From positions 1 through 33,998 of the forward strand of contig CAMWYM010000022.1 in NCBI GenBank assembly GCA_947178475.1: a DNA stretch of 33,998 nt. Direction: 5' to 3'. The position numbers and the translations under genes were made by a program. Positions within the stretch are counted from its first letter, which is position 1; each line of letters starts with the position of its first letter. The notes below the pieces were generated by a model, which had not been told where the DNA came from, searched no databases, and was given only the letters and a program-made list of their open reading frames with translations. Origin of the DNA: an uncultured Clostridium sp. Its GTDB lineage: Bacteria; Bacillota; Clostridia; Lachnospirales; Lachnospiraceae. This document shows positions 7,153-15,843 of the stretch, piece after piece.

Positions 7153-7200
7153 ATCGTGTATTAAATTTTGCGCTCTGGATATTAGAATCTGCGTCCTCTA

Positions 7201-7228
7201 TTGTTTATTTTTTCTGATGAGATATGAT
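7201..7228 (+). promoter_or_regulatory. Candidate promoter of the MacB-type ABC operon
   Basis: TTGTTT (7201-7206), a 16-nt spacer and TATGAT (7223-7228) form a reasonable sigma-A promoter directly after the upstream terminator. Transcription would start near 7235, exactly where a series of hairpins begins, giving a 5' leader of about 200 nt before the ATG at 7438. Confidence 0.5.
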
Positions 7229-7236
7229 GAAGCTGT

Positions 7237-7306
7237 CGAAAATACCTCGCTAAGTGGCCAAGTGTATTTTCGCACTAAATTCGCAGCATAGCTGCTCATT
7301 AAGTGC
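7237..7306 (+). repeat. Two consecutive hairpins in the ABC leader
   Basis: CGAAAATAC (7237-7245) and GTATTTTCG (7264-7272) are perfect 9-bp arms around an 18-nt loop. Immediately after, GCACT/AGTGC (7272-7276/7302-7306) encloses GCAGC-ATA-GCTGC (7283-7295), a nested second hairpin. The stretch at 7237-7254 matches 17 of 18 bases of the loop of the palindromic element at 29453-29470, so this region may derive from a dispersed repeat rather than being a purpose-built leader. Confidence 0.55.
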
Positions 7307-7318
7307 TCAATAAAAACA

Positions 7319-7413
7319 GTATCCGCCCGTAAGGTACACAGATTCCTTTATGGACGCATGCTCTTGGCGGACAGAAAGGAATCTAAGAGATTTGTGTACC
7401 GGAGGACGGATAC
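7319..7413 (+). repeat. Long three-segment hairpin directly upstream of the ABC ATPase gene
   Basis: Three perfect arm pairs stack in register: GTATCCG/CGGATAC (7319-7325/7407-7413), GGTACACA/TGTGTACC (7333-7340/7393-7400) and GATTCCTTT/AAAGGAATC (7341-7349/7375-7383). There is a 9-nt bulge on the 3' side and a 25-nt apical loop. The structure ends 11 nt before the AGGAGG of the ATPase gene. It could be an attenuator or protein-binding leader, or a short MITE whose arms are terminal inverted repeats. No U-tract follows, so it is not an intrinsic terminator. Confidence 0.7.
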
Positions 7414-7437
7414 GGAACTGGAATAGGAGGGATTCAT

Positions 7438-8103
7438 ATGACAATATTAAACGCAGCTCATTTAAAAAAGTATTACGGCAGGGACGAAAGCCTTGTAAAA
7501 GCATTGGATGATGTAAATGTATCGGTTGAGACCGGACAATTTGCAGCGATTATCGGCACTTCAGGAAGTGGAAAATCCACACTGCTGAATATGCTCGGCG
7601 GTCTAGATGCCCCGACTTCCGGCAGTGTGCAGGTGGAGGACAAAAATATTGAAAAACTGACGGAGGAACAGCTTACTGTGTTCCGCCGACAAAGAATAGG
7701 CTTTATCTTCCAGAACTATAACCTTATCCCCTATCTCACGGCTTATGAAAACATCGTGCTGCCTGTCCGTTTGGATGGCAAGACAGAGGACAAAGAATTT
7801 CTGGAGGAAATCGTTAAATTTCTGGAGCTTGACAAGAAGCTTTCCAATTATCCAAGCCATCTTTCAGGCGGTCAGCAGCAACGGGTGGCAATCGCCCGTG
7901 CGTTGATATCAAAGCCTGCTATCATCTTAGCCGATGAACCCACGGGCAATCTTGACAGTAGAACAAGCGACAAGGTGATTGAGCTTTTGAAGCTGACTAG
8001 TGAACGTTTTGGGCAGACGATTGTGATGATTACCCATAATCCTGAAATTGCCCAAAAAGCAGATGTACAAATCCGCATTGAAGACGGCAAAATCCAATCA
8101 TAA
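7438..8103 (+). CDS. MacB/LolD-type ABC transporter ATP-binding protein
   Basis: This 221-residue ATPase powers the FtsX-family permease encoded next. Walker A is GTSGSGKST near 40-48, followed by LLNMLGGLDAPTSG, the hallmark of the MacB/LolD/BceA group. The Q-loop region is FIFQNYNLIPYLTAYENI, the signature is LSGGQQQRVAIARAL, Walker B is IILADEPTGNLDS, and the H-loop is MITHNPEIA. AGGAGGG seven to thirteen bases before the ATG supports this start. This class usually does not transport through a pore but drives mechanical work, such as antimicrobial-peptide resistance or lipoprotein/peptide release; the role here is unknown. It sits behind a structured leader and downstream of a LytTR/GHKL pair that may regulate it. 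Confidence 0.92.
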   Translation: MTILNAAHLKKYYGRDESLVKALDDVNVSVETGQFAAIIGTSGSGKSTLLNMLGGLDAPTSGSVQVEDKNIEKLTEEQLTVFRRQRIGFIFQNYNLIPYLTAYENIVLPVRLDGKTEDKEFLEEIVKFLELDKKLSNYPSHLSGGQQQRVAIARALISKPAIILADEPTGNLDSRTSDKVIELLKLTSERFGQTIVMITHNPEIAQKADVQIRIEDGKIQS

Positions 8104-8118
8104 GGGGGCTTGGTGGAA

Positions 8119-10527
8119 ATGAACAACAAAAAGATAAGCAAAAAAATGATTCTACAGATGGCAAAGCAAAGCTTAAAATCAAGCCGCATGCGAAACATCT
8201 TTGTGATGATTACAATTGTTTTAGCTTCCGCCCTGTTAACCGTCATCCTGATGTTTGCAATGGGTCAGAAGCAGCAGACAAAAAATGAGCTTTCACACAG
8301 ACAGCAGGTGAGCTACTATAACCTTACCAGTGCGCAAATGGAGGCACTGACAAATGACGAGCGCATTGCCTATCAGATACAGGTAAAGACCGGTATTCTT
8401 TCCGAAATGGACGGCTTTGATGTGATGCCATATTATGTGAGTGAGCTGTCTGATAAAATTAAAATCGGCGAGTTGGAAAGCGGTCAAATGCCTGAAACAG
8501 AAAATGAGATTGCAGTACAGGCGGAAATGCTGAAAAAAATGGATATTACACCCACTGTTGGCAACAGTGTAAGCTTTACTTTTTATGACGGAACCACGGA
8601 AACCTTTACCGTGTCAGGTATTTTAAAGGGCGGCGATACGGCGAAGCAGTTTTCCGTTTTCTTTTCCAGAAGCTATGCGGAAAGCGGCAGCCAGCTAAAG
8701 GATATGCCTTATGAAGTACATGCAAAACTATATAATGCTGATAATCTTTATGCTGAGGATTGCAAAGAAGCAATGTATTTAATCGGCAGCGATGCAGGAA
8801 TCGAAAGAAAATATATCACTCCTTCAAAGGCATTTCTCGACTCTCTGTCCATAGATACACAATCGGTAACGCTTTATGGTCTGGTAGGTGCGGTAATCCT
8901 GCTTGCCTGCATTCTTGTTGTCTATGGTGTATTTTATCTATCCGTTATTGGAAGAATCCATCAATTCGGACAGCTTCGCACGATTGGCATGACAAAAAAG
9001 CAGATGAAGAAGCTTGTGTCCCATGAAGGCCGTAAGCTGTTTCTGCGTTCTGCACCTATCGGCATTATCATTGGGGGAGTTGCGGGATATTGCATTATTC
9101 CAGATGGTTTTAACCTCTTCAATACACTTATCATTATTGGTCTTGTGTTTGTGGTTATCTATGTTATCACGATGATTTCTATCGGAAAACCTGCCCGTCT
9201 TGCGGCGATGGTCTCCCCAATGGAGGCCCTTCGTTACATGCCGCAGACCGGAATGACGCAGGCGGCAAATAGAAAAATGTGCCGCAGACTGACACCATTT
9301 CGCTTAGGTGTAATGAATTTTTCAAAAAATAAAAAGAAGGCAGTTATCACGATGCTGTCCCTGGCTTTGGGAGGGATTCTCTTTATGACCGCAGCAACCT
9401 ATATGTCCTCTTTTGATAAGGCGAATTATGCAAGACAGGGATATTTTACAGATGCAGAATTCCATATAGAATATTCCCCGTCAGCCATCAGTCTGAACGA
9501 ATACGGAATGAGTGGTCTGCAGGCCAAAGCTCTGCTTAACAAGGAATTGATACAACAGCTTACCTCTTTGGATGGGGTAAGAACGGTAACAGAAATAAAG
9601 GGCTTCGGTGTCAAATTTGATTATCCTAAAAATGATGAATATGCCAATGACGATGCTATTTATCCAATGACGGAGGAAGAAACAAGGGAAATCGAAGGCT
9701 ATCTGGAGGACGGCTCTGCTGACTATGAGAAGCTAATGAGCGGTGACTATATTCTTGTGGCAGGCAACAAAACTGCCGAGGAAATTTTCGGCTGGAGGTT
9801 TGCCGTAGGAGATACCATTACGCTCCATTACTATGATGGCGATCAAACAGCCCAAAAGGACGTCAAGGTGCTTGGTATTTTGAATGAACAATATGTCCTT
9901 GACAATAACGGGTTGGAAGGATGGTTTTTAATGCCTGAACAGGCAATTTTAAAGCAGGTGTCCTATGACAGCTTAAATGCCCATCTCCTGATTTCAACCG
10001 AGGCAGACAAAGAAGCGGCAATCGGAGAAGTTCTTACGGAAATGATCGCAGAAAAACCGGAGTTACTTCTTGAAACACTTGCAGAACGCAGAATCTCCTA
10101 TGAACAATCTGCAAATCAGATATTCGGGGCAATCGGCGGTCTTGCTATTTTCATCATGATGTTTAGCATCTTAAGCATGATCAATACCCTGATTACCAAT
10201 ATCATTACCCGTAAACAGGAGCTTGCAATGCTTGAATCCATCGGTATGAGCAAAGGTCAAATCCGCAAAATGCTCCTTTCAGAGAGCCTGCTTTTGGTAT
10301 TTGCCACTGTCGGTGTCACAATTACCATCGGAACCCTGTGCGGCTATGAACTGAGTAATCTGCTTTACAATATGGGAGCATTCTATATGGCATTCCGCTT
10401 CCCGGCAGGCTTTGCCCTTGCATATGCTGGTGTGTTAGTAATCGTCCCTCTGCTGATTACCCTGGTGTCTATGCACAGCTTTTCCAAGGAGATACTTGTG
10501 GAAAGATTACGAGGTACAGAAAATTGA
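8119..10527 (+). CDS. ABC transporter permease with two FtsX domains
   Basis: This is an 802-residue membrane subunit partnered with the preceding ATPase. It has a first helix near residues 25-45 and an extracytoplasmic domain of about 200 residues. A first FtsX block of three helices covers about 255-365 (LVGAVILLACILVVYGVFY; RTIGMTKKQMKKLVSHEG). A further helix near 410, a second extracytoplasmic domain and a final FtsX block (LAMLESIGMSKGQIRKMLL) follow. The paired GMTKKQ/GMSKGQ loops are the coupling motifs of the family. The start is taken as the ATG at 8119, although GTG 8113 and TTG 8110 are in frame; the GGGGG at 8104-8108 and GGTGG close to the ATG leave the choice open. The 3' end overlaps the convergent YfhO gene by 21 nt. 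Confidence 0.88.
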   Translation: MNNKKISKKMILQMAKQSLKSSRMRNIFVMITIVLASALLTVILMFAMGQKQQTKNELSHRQQVSYYNLTSAQMEALTNDERIAYQIQVKTGILSEMDGFDVMPYYVSELSDKIKIGELESGQMPETENEIAVQAEMLKKMDITPTVGNSVSFTFYDGTTETFTVSGILKGGDTAKQFSVFFSRSYAESGSQLKDMPYEVHAKLYNADNLYAEDCKEAMYLIGSDAGIERKYITPSKAFLDSLSIDTQSVTLYGLVGAVILLACILVVYGVFYLSVIGRIHQFGQLRTIGMTKKQMKKLVSHEGRKLFLRSAPIGIIIGGVAGYCIIPDGFNLFNTLIIIGLVFVVIYVITMISIGKPARLAAMVSPMEALRYMPQTGMTQAANRKMCRRLTPFRLGVMNFSKNKKKAVITMLSLALGGILFMTAATYMSSFDKANYARQGYFTDAEFHIEYSPSAISLNEYGMSGLQAKALLNKELIQQLTSLDGVRTVTEIKGFGVKFDYPKNDEYANDDAIYPMTEEETREIEGYLEDGSADYEKLMSGDYILVAGNKTAEEIFGWRFAVGDTITLHYYDGDQTAQKDVKVLGILNEQYVLDNNGLEGWFLMPEQAILKQVSYDSLNAHLLISTEADKEAAIGEVLTEMIAEKPELLLETLAERRISYEQSANQIFGAIGGLAIFIMMFSILSMINTLITNIITRKQELAMLESIGMSKGQIRKMLLSESLLLVFATVGVTITIGTLCGYELSNLLYNMGAFYMAFRFPAGFALAYAGVLVIVPLLITLVSMHSFSKEILVERLRGTEN

Positions 10528-13134
10528 TTTCCTATGAAAAGTAATCAATAGAAACAGCCCAATGATAAATGACAACATGCTAATGATAAGACCTGCCCTA
10601 AATCCTGGAGCCTCATAGGTAATTTCAATGCTATGTCTTCCCTCTTCTATCGGAAAGCCTACAAATGCAGTATTGACCCTGCAGGCATTTACTGTCTGAC
10701 CATCAATCTCTACGCTGTAGCCTTTCCGATATGGGTATGAGGTAATAAAATATCCTGCGCTGTCCATAGTAATCTGTCCTTTATATACACTCCGTCCATC
10801 TTCAGACCTGCTTTTGTCGCTTTCTGGTCTGACGATATCCTGATGCAGCGATTTCTTGTCCAGTGCATATACACAAAGTCCCTCAACCTTATAGCTTCCT
10901 TCTGAAACATCTACATTTAGCTGATTTAACGGTTTCTCGGCTGAAATAATATAGGTAAAATCATTATTTCTATTGGGGTATGGTGCCGATTTTGCCGACA
11001 GCTTATTTTTTATTCCGTTTATCCTGATTTCCACCGCTTTTCCGTCACTGCTTTCCACATGAAAACGTATAATCAATATCCTATCAGAAACCGTTTTTGT
11101 CAGCTCCATCACATAGCTTTCCTTTTTCCCCGAGGGCTTCAGCAGCTTATCCTTTTCACCAGGTTTAAAAAATTCATCAGCATCTATCTCTTTCACACAG
11201 GAAGCCTTATTCCCCGTATTACCGCTTTGAATATCAGCGGATTTGCCATCCTTTCCTGCGCCATCGGCAAGAATATTCGTCCCATTGTTCGGCACCACTG
11301 CCCTGCTGCCAAGCTTCTCCAATGTCTCCGGAAAATCCAGCTGCCCATACTCATCTTCACTCAGAAGGTTGACCGTTCCATAGCAGACAGGAAGAACATC
11401 TTCATTTTTAACAAGCACATAACCATCCTTCTCCATTTCAATTTCATAGCCCTCCGGCACATTTTCCTTATCCGTCAAAAGATATTTTTCTCCCATAAAA
11501 TACAGGAAGAAAGGATTCGTGCTCGGGAGCAGGGCAACCCGGTTGTTTATGCTGATTGGATTCTTCATCGTATCATAGCAAAATCTCGAATATGCTGTAT
11601 TCGTAACAGATGAATACATCGCTGTCCTATTTATTCTGCCATCCGCCAGTAAATTACAGTTTACAAAATTGTTAGCCAGCACATCAAAACGATATTCCCT
11701 GTCCTTTGCAAAATCAGAAATCTCCTGCAGGGTAAAATGCTGCTGGCGTTTATCCTCTTTTTTGATATACTCCCCACCTGTGCGAATCCCAAGCTTTGCA
11801 CAGACTGGATTTAAACAGGAATCACTCATGTTCAGACACAGATTAAACAGAATCGGAACCAGATATACAATCAAAAACACACATTTCTTTACTGCCCTTT
11901 CTCGCTTATCTGCGTCAAACCCTCCCAGCTTCCAGATTAACAGCCACAGCAGCATAACTGCACCGTCTATAAACACAAGTATTCTCCAAGAGGAAAAAAA
12001 TGCCGGTATCAGACAGCAGACTAAAAGACAAACGGAATGCTTCTGCCGCCCATGATATAAATCCTGAAGAGTGTCTGCCGCCAATAGCACAAACAATACA
12101 ACAAACGGAATCAGAATCTTCGCTCTGGCATACAAAAATCCATTTAACACATAGGAAACTGCTGGAAACAGTATGCACAATAAAAGTACCACCGATAAAA
12201 AACGCTTCCTTCTTTTGGTGAGCGACAACAGCAGACAATACAGTGCAACAAGTGTCATACCACACCCGTATGGTGTATATAGCAATCCGTCCAAGCTTCC
12301 GTCCAAGAGTTTAATCGAAGCTGCGGCAAAGCTTCCTCCATCCTTCTCATTGGAAAAAATATCAATTGCAGTGGGAATCAAAAGTACCGCCGCCATACCG
12401 ATAGATATGCCAGCAGCGCATACCAGTATTCCCACCTCCTTTCCCATTATTGCCGCCAGCTTTTTCACCTGCTTAAGAGCAATGCAGTCCTGAACCTCCT
12501 TTTTTTGCAGCAATTGATGTAATACATAGATTCCCACTACAAACAGACAGGAAATAGAATAATAGAAGCTGTGAATATAAATCATAAAAAGTGAAAGAAT
12601 AAGCAGCTCCGCACGCCTTTTCTCCATCATCCTGTCCGCCCCCATCAATGCCAACAGCAAAAATGACATGTAATTCACAAACATTATCTGATGGTGCGCC
12701 TGATAAAAGCAGGCAGAAGCAGCCAATAATATAGCACCAAAAAATGCAAAAAACTCAGAAATATTTCGCCCCTTTAACCACCGATAGCAAAGATTTACGC
12801 TCACAACAACCCCCATGGCTGCGTATCCGGCTATAATATATTTCATTTCCACCCAGGGAAGCAGACAGGAAAGCAAAATATCCGGTCTGAGCAGTCCGTA
12901 ATAAGCAAAATCATAGATATTACTGCCACCACCTAAACGGATAAACTGCGGAATCAGTTTCTTTGTCTCCAGCATTACCTGTCTTATACTCTGTGCAATC
13001 CCCACATGCTGGCAGTACCAGTCTCCCTCAGATCCAAAAAAATACTCTGTTCCAAGAGGCAGGAATAAAAGCAGTAATGTTATCATTGTCAGCAAAGCAT
13101 GATTAATAAAGATTTTTCTTTTGTCCTTTTTCAT
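10507..13134 (-). CDS. YfhO-family polytopic membrane protein
   Basis: This 875-residue membrane protein has about a dozen N-terminal transmembrane helices, an extracytoplasmic domain near residues 480-840, and a final helix near 850-868 (GLIISMLSFIIGLFLLITFH). The early motif GTEYFFGSEGDWYCQHVG followed by a loop with an aromatic FAYYGLLRPD matches the YfhO family, and the C-terminal jelly-roll-like part ends in a YEAPGFRAG-type segment typical of the family. YfhO-type proteins are GT-C-like glycosyltransferases; in Listeria and Bacillus they act on wall or lipoteichoic acid glycosylation, so a role in envelope glycosylation is inferred. The ATG at 13134 is preferred over an upstream GTG at 13149, because AGGAG at about 13142-13146 is its ribosome binding site. 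Monocistronic. Confidence 0.85.
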   Translation of the reverse strand: MKKDKRKIFINHALLTMITLLLLFLPLGTEYFFGSEGDWYCQHVGIAQSIRQVMLETKKLIPQFIRLGGGSNIYDFAYYGLLRPDILLSCLLPWVEMKYIIAGYAAMGVVVSVNLCYRWLKGRNISEFFAFFGAILLAASACFYQAHHQIMFVNYMSFLLLALMGADRMMEKRRAELLILSLFMIYIHSFYYSISCLFVVGIYVLHQLLQKKEVQDCIALKQVKKLAAIMGKEVGILVCAAGISIGMAAVLLIPTAIDIFSNEKDGGSFAAASIKLLDGSLDGLLYTPYGCGMTLVALYCLLLSLTKRRKRFLSVVLLLCILFPAVSYVLNGFLYARAKILIPFVVLFVLLAADTLQDLYHGRQKHSVCLLVCCLIPAFFSSWRILVFIDGAVMLLWLLIWKLGGFDADKRERAVKKCVFLIVYLVPILFNLCLNMSDSCLNPVCAKLGIRTGGEYIKKEDKRQQHFTLQEISDFAKDREYRFDVLANNFVNCNLLADGRINRTAMYSSVTNTAYSRFCYDTMKNPISINNRVALLPSTNPFFLYFMGEKYLLTDKENVPEGYEIEMEKDGYVLVKNEDVLPVCYGTVNLLSEDEYGQLDFPETLEKLGSRAVVPNNGTNILADGAGKDGKSADIQSGNTGNKASCVKEIDADEFFKPGEKDKLLKPSGKKESYVMELTKTVSDRILIIRFHVESSDGKAVEIRINGIKNKLSAKSAPYPNRNNDFTYIISAEKPLNQLNVDVSEGSYKVEGLCVYALDKKSLHQDIVRPESDKSRSEDGRSVYKGQITMDSAGYFITSYPYRKGYSVEIDGQTVNACRVNTAFVGFPIEEGRHSIEITYEAPGFRAGLIISMLSFIIGLFLLITFHRKSIFCTS

Positions 13135-13238
13135 TGTAATTCTCCTCACCCATGAAATTTACAGTCAAAAACTGCCTTTTGTTTTCATGAATAATGATAG
13201 AATTACAACCTTAAAAAAAAGCGGACTTTCTCTATAAA

Positions 13239-13262
13239 ATTTCTTAACATATTTCTTAACTA
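13239..13262. promoter_or_regulatory. Tandem 12-bp direct repeat upstream of the lipoprotein promoter
   Basis: ATTTCTTAACAT and ATTTCTTAACTA lie head to tail and match at 10 of 12 positions, placing TTAACA and TTAACT one helical turn apart. This is the pattern of an OmpR/PhoP-type response regulator box. It lies about 40 nt upstream of the -35 at 13304. The OmpR-family regulator encoded at 15833-16543 is the obvious candidate binder, by inference. Confidence 0.5.
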
Positions 13263-13303
13263 TTTCCGAAGAAAAGTTAATATTTTTTTAAGAATATCTG
13301 GTA

Positions 13304-13332
13304 TTGAAAATCAACCGAAACAGAATTAAAAT
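13304..13332 (+). promoter_or_regulatory. Sigma-A promoter of the lipoprotein gene
   Basis: TTGAAA (13304-13309), a 17-nt spacer and TAAAAT (13327-13332) give a good promoter. The predicted leader of about 77 nt contains a small hairpin with arms AGCAGG (13352-13357) and CCTGCT (13372-13377). Confidence 0.65.
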
Positions 13333-13415
13333 ACTTACATAAACACTTAAGAGCAGGCAAATCCAAAACAACCTGCTTTGCAATTCAGAATCCATTACAG
13401 ATAAAGGAGGAAAAT

Positions 13416-14540
13416 ATGAAAGCCAAAAAAATACTTGGATTGTTTTTACTTAGCAGTACATTACTTATGTCAACCGGATGTTTCAGAATCTATGAAGACT
13501 TCACGGTAAACCCGGACGGAACCGTTACTGAGACAGCTAAAATCTGTATCAGCAAGGAATACATAGACAGCTCCGGAGATAAACTGGATGCCGATACCAA
13601 AGTGGAAACATTAGAGGACGGAAAGGTTTACTACACTACCACCGATAAACAAAAAATATCAACCTCTACAACAATTCTCCCCTCAGACAGCTCCCTTGGT
13701 TTTATCCTTACAAAGGATATTTTCTATTATGCCCACGAGAACAGTCTCAAAAATATTCCACTCTATGCACGGGAAGAATATTCACCAGATGACCTGTATG
13801 CAAAATTTAACATTACGCTTGCCGGTCCTATAGCGGACACTAACGCCAATATCAGCGCAGAAACAGCAGGCAATACAGCCTCTTTTGATACCTCAGGTAC
13901 ATCCTCTATATGGTATGCCTATACGGCAGAGGGAAAGAAACAGATTGAAGAAGATACAATTGCCCCTGTGATCAAGGGAGTGAAGAAAAACAAATACTAT
14001 CAATATCACTATATGCCGGATATCTCCATATCCGATAATGTTGCCGTTACGAAAATTACGCTTAACGGAAGCAACGCTACACCCTCACAGCGAACAAAGT
14101 CGGTCAAAGAAGACGAGATCAGATACCAGCTTATTAAAGGTCGGACAAAGAAATATATCATCTATGACTGGGTAACTATTGCCGACAACTGCGAGGTAAG
14201 CCTTGTAAAAGAGGGGAAAAACGTATTAACCGCATATGATTTACACGGAAACACCACTTCGGTTACCTATTATGTAGATTCCAAGGCACCGATAATAAAA
14301 GGCGTAAAGAACAAGAAAACCTACCGCAAACAGGCAATCCTCTATGTCAAAGACAAACAAAAGCTTGCAAAAGTAACCGTTAATAACAAAAAGCAAAAGC
14401 TATCCCGAAAGAATCTTGTCAAAAAAGGAAAATACAAAGGTTACTACAAAATCAAGGTATCTCAAAAGGGAAGCAATTACATCACAGCCTATGACCAGGC
14501 TGGCAATAAAAAGAACATTACCATTAATATTGTGAAATAA
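13416..14540 (+). CDS. Lipoprotein with LppM-like start and two Ig-like repeats
   Basis: This 374-residue surface lipoprotein has a signal peptide ending in the lipobox LMSTGC, so C22 should be lipidated. The following YEDFTVNPDGTVTETAKICIS pattern resembles the start of LppM-type lipoprotein domains (a beta-rich 'D-x-T-V-N-x-D-G-T-V' entry). Two C-terminal repeats begin APVIKGVKKNKYY (about 182) and APIIKGVKNKKTY (about 290). They end in WVTIADNCEVS-like and SNYITAYDQAGN-like strands, as in bacterial Ig-like domains found on surface proteins. The last repeat is strongly lysine-rich, suggesting contact with anionic wall polymers. AAAGGAGG precedes the ATG. Its stop is one base from the stop of the convergent kinase gene, and the kinase/regulator pair may control it through the repeat at 13239. 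Confidence 0.8.
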   Translation: MKAKKILGLFLLSSTLLMSTGCFRIYEDFTVNPDGTVTETAKICISKEYIDSSGDKLDADTKVETLEDGKVYYTTTDKQKISTSTTILPSDSSLGFILTKDIFYYAHENSLKNIPLYAREEYSPDDLYAKFNITLAGPIADTNANISAETAGNTASFDTSGTSSIWYAYTAEGKKQIEEDTIAPVIKGVKKNKYYQYHYMPDISISDNVAVTKITLNGSNATPSQRTKSVKEDEIRYQLIKGRTKKYIIYDWVTIADNCEVSLVKEGKNVLTAYDLHGNTTSVTYYVDSKAPIIKGVKNKKTYRKQAILYVKDKQKLAKVTVNNKKQKLSRKNLVKKGKYKGYYKIKVSQKGSNYITAYDQAGNKKNITINIVK

Positions 14541-14541
14541 C

Positions 14542-15843
14542 TCACTCTATTTGCCGTGAAAACACTAATGTCGCTTTAAACTGGTCACAGTCAATTCGAA
14601 TATCAAATTCTCCGCCTAATGCGCTTGTATAGGTACTGACAATGGCAAGACCCAGACCATTTCCTTCACTGGTTCTCGCCTTGTCAGCCCTTGCAAACCG
14701 CTCCACAATATCTTCCTTCTGAAAGTCCATAAAGTAGCTTGCCGTATTGACTATTTCCAGACATAGTTTTTCCTCTGTCTCACCGCTGGCTGTCTCTCTC
14801 GTTTTCACATAGGTCCTTATAAACACTCTGGTCCCCTTCGCCGAGTATTTCAATGTGTTTTCTATCAGATTTTGGCAAATCCGGTATAGATGCATATTAT
14901 CTGTCACCATGGAGGTATTCTCCTCCGTAAGCTGCATTACATAGGCAAGACTACTTCCTTTAATGCGGTCATCCATATCTGCAAAAATCTGCTCTATCAG
15001 CCGGTTTAACTCAAGTGACTCCTTATGGAGCTCTACATTTCCACTGCTGGCCTTTGCAAGAGAAAAAAGGCTCTCTATCATTTCCTTAAGCTTCACTGCC
15101 TTAGCGGAAATCACCTCCACATAATCTCTCACCGTGTCATTTAACTCCTCCTTCTTCATCAGCTCAATATATCCGACCATAGAGGTAAGAGGTGTTTTCA
15201 AATCATGAGATACATTGGTAATCAAATCCACCTTGAGCTGATCACTCCTTGAAACCTTTTCCAGACTTTTCTTCTCTATTTCCATTGCCTTTGCAATACT
15301 CTGATGCTCAATCTCCAGTGCCTCATCAAGCCTTTGCCTGTTAATCTCCGCCATACGCTCCATGAGAAGATTCAGTTTTTTTCCCATAAAGCTTACTACG
15401 ACAAACTGACAAATTCCATACTGGATAATCACAGTAATAATCAGCACATATCCCGATGCATAATTGCTATAAGAATATGCCCACTGTTGTGCAGAATACG
15501 TTAGATACGACATATACCAGCAAGCCAGCAACCCTAAGACAATTCCTGTCGCTCCCATAACCTGCTGCTGTTTTCTAAATTTCATCCTCCACTCACTATA
15601 GTAATTCTCATCCTCAGGGAGCCAGTACCTATATTTATTCTGCATCATCTTTCCCAAAACAAGAATAATACCTATGCCCAATAAGACATTGCCTACAATA
15701 CCAAAGAACCAGGCCTCTTCAGTGGGATGATACCACCGATAAGCAATTAAACTGTAAAAGAATGGGAAACAAACAATCAGAGAAACTAATCCCAACAGCA
15801 GCCTTCGATTTCTCTTAAAAAAATTTTTTATTTTATTGACCAT
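14542..15843 (-). CDS. Sensor histidine kinase (HisKA/HATPase_c)
   Basis: This membrane sensor kinase of about 433 residues has four hydrophobic segments in its first 155 residues. A cytoplasmic helical linker follows, then HisKA with phospho-acceptor histidine in NVSHDLKTPLTSMVGYIELM (about residue 213) and HATPase_c with N-box NLIENTLKYS and G-box ARTSEGNGLGLAIVSTY. There is almost no extracytoplasmic loop, so it probably senses events in the membrane or via a partner such as the convergent lipoprotein. The ATG at 15843 overlaps the regulator's stop by 11 nt. An in-frame TTG at 15864 is also possible (440 residues) and neither has a clear ribosome binding site, so coupling to the regulator is likely. 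It pairs with the OmpR-type regulator upstream. Confidence 0.88.
   Translation of the reverse strand: MVNKIKNFFKRNRRLLLGLVSLIVCFPFFYSLIAYRWYHPTEEAWFFGIVGNVLLGIGIILVLGKMMQNKYRYWLPEDENYYSEWRMKFRKQQQVMGATGIVLGLLACWYMSYLTYSAQQWAYSYSNYASGYVLIITVIIQYGICQFVVVSFMGKKLNLLMERMAEINRQRLDEALEIEHQSIAKAMEIEKKSLEKVSRSDQLKVDLITNVSHDLKTPLTSMVGYIELMKKEELNDTVRDYVEVISAKAVKLKEMIESLFSLAKASSGNVELHKESLELNRLIEQIFADMDDRIKGSSLAYVMQLTEENTSMVTDNMHLYRICQNLIENTLKYSAKGTRVFIRTYVKTRETASGETEEKLCLEIVNTASYFMDFQKEDIVERFARADKARTSEGNGLGLAIVSTYTSALGGEFDIRIDCDQFKATLVFSRQIE

Noticed and set aside
7319-7413. Intrinsic terminator before the ABC operon
   Set aside because: No U-tract follows the stem, and a clear terminator of the upstream operon is already present at 7121-7152.
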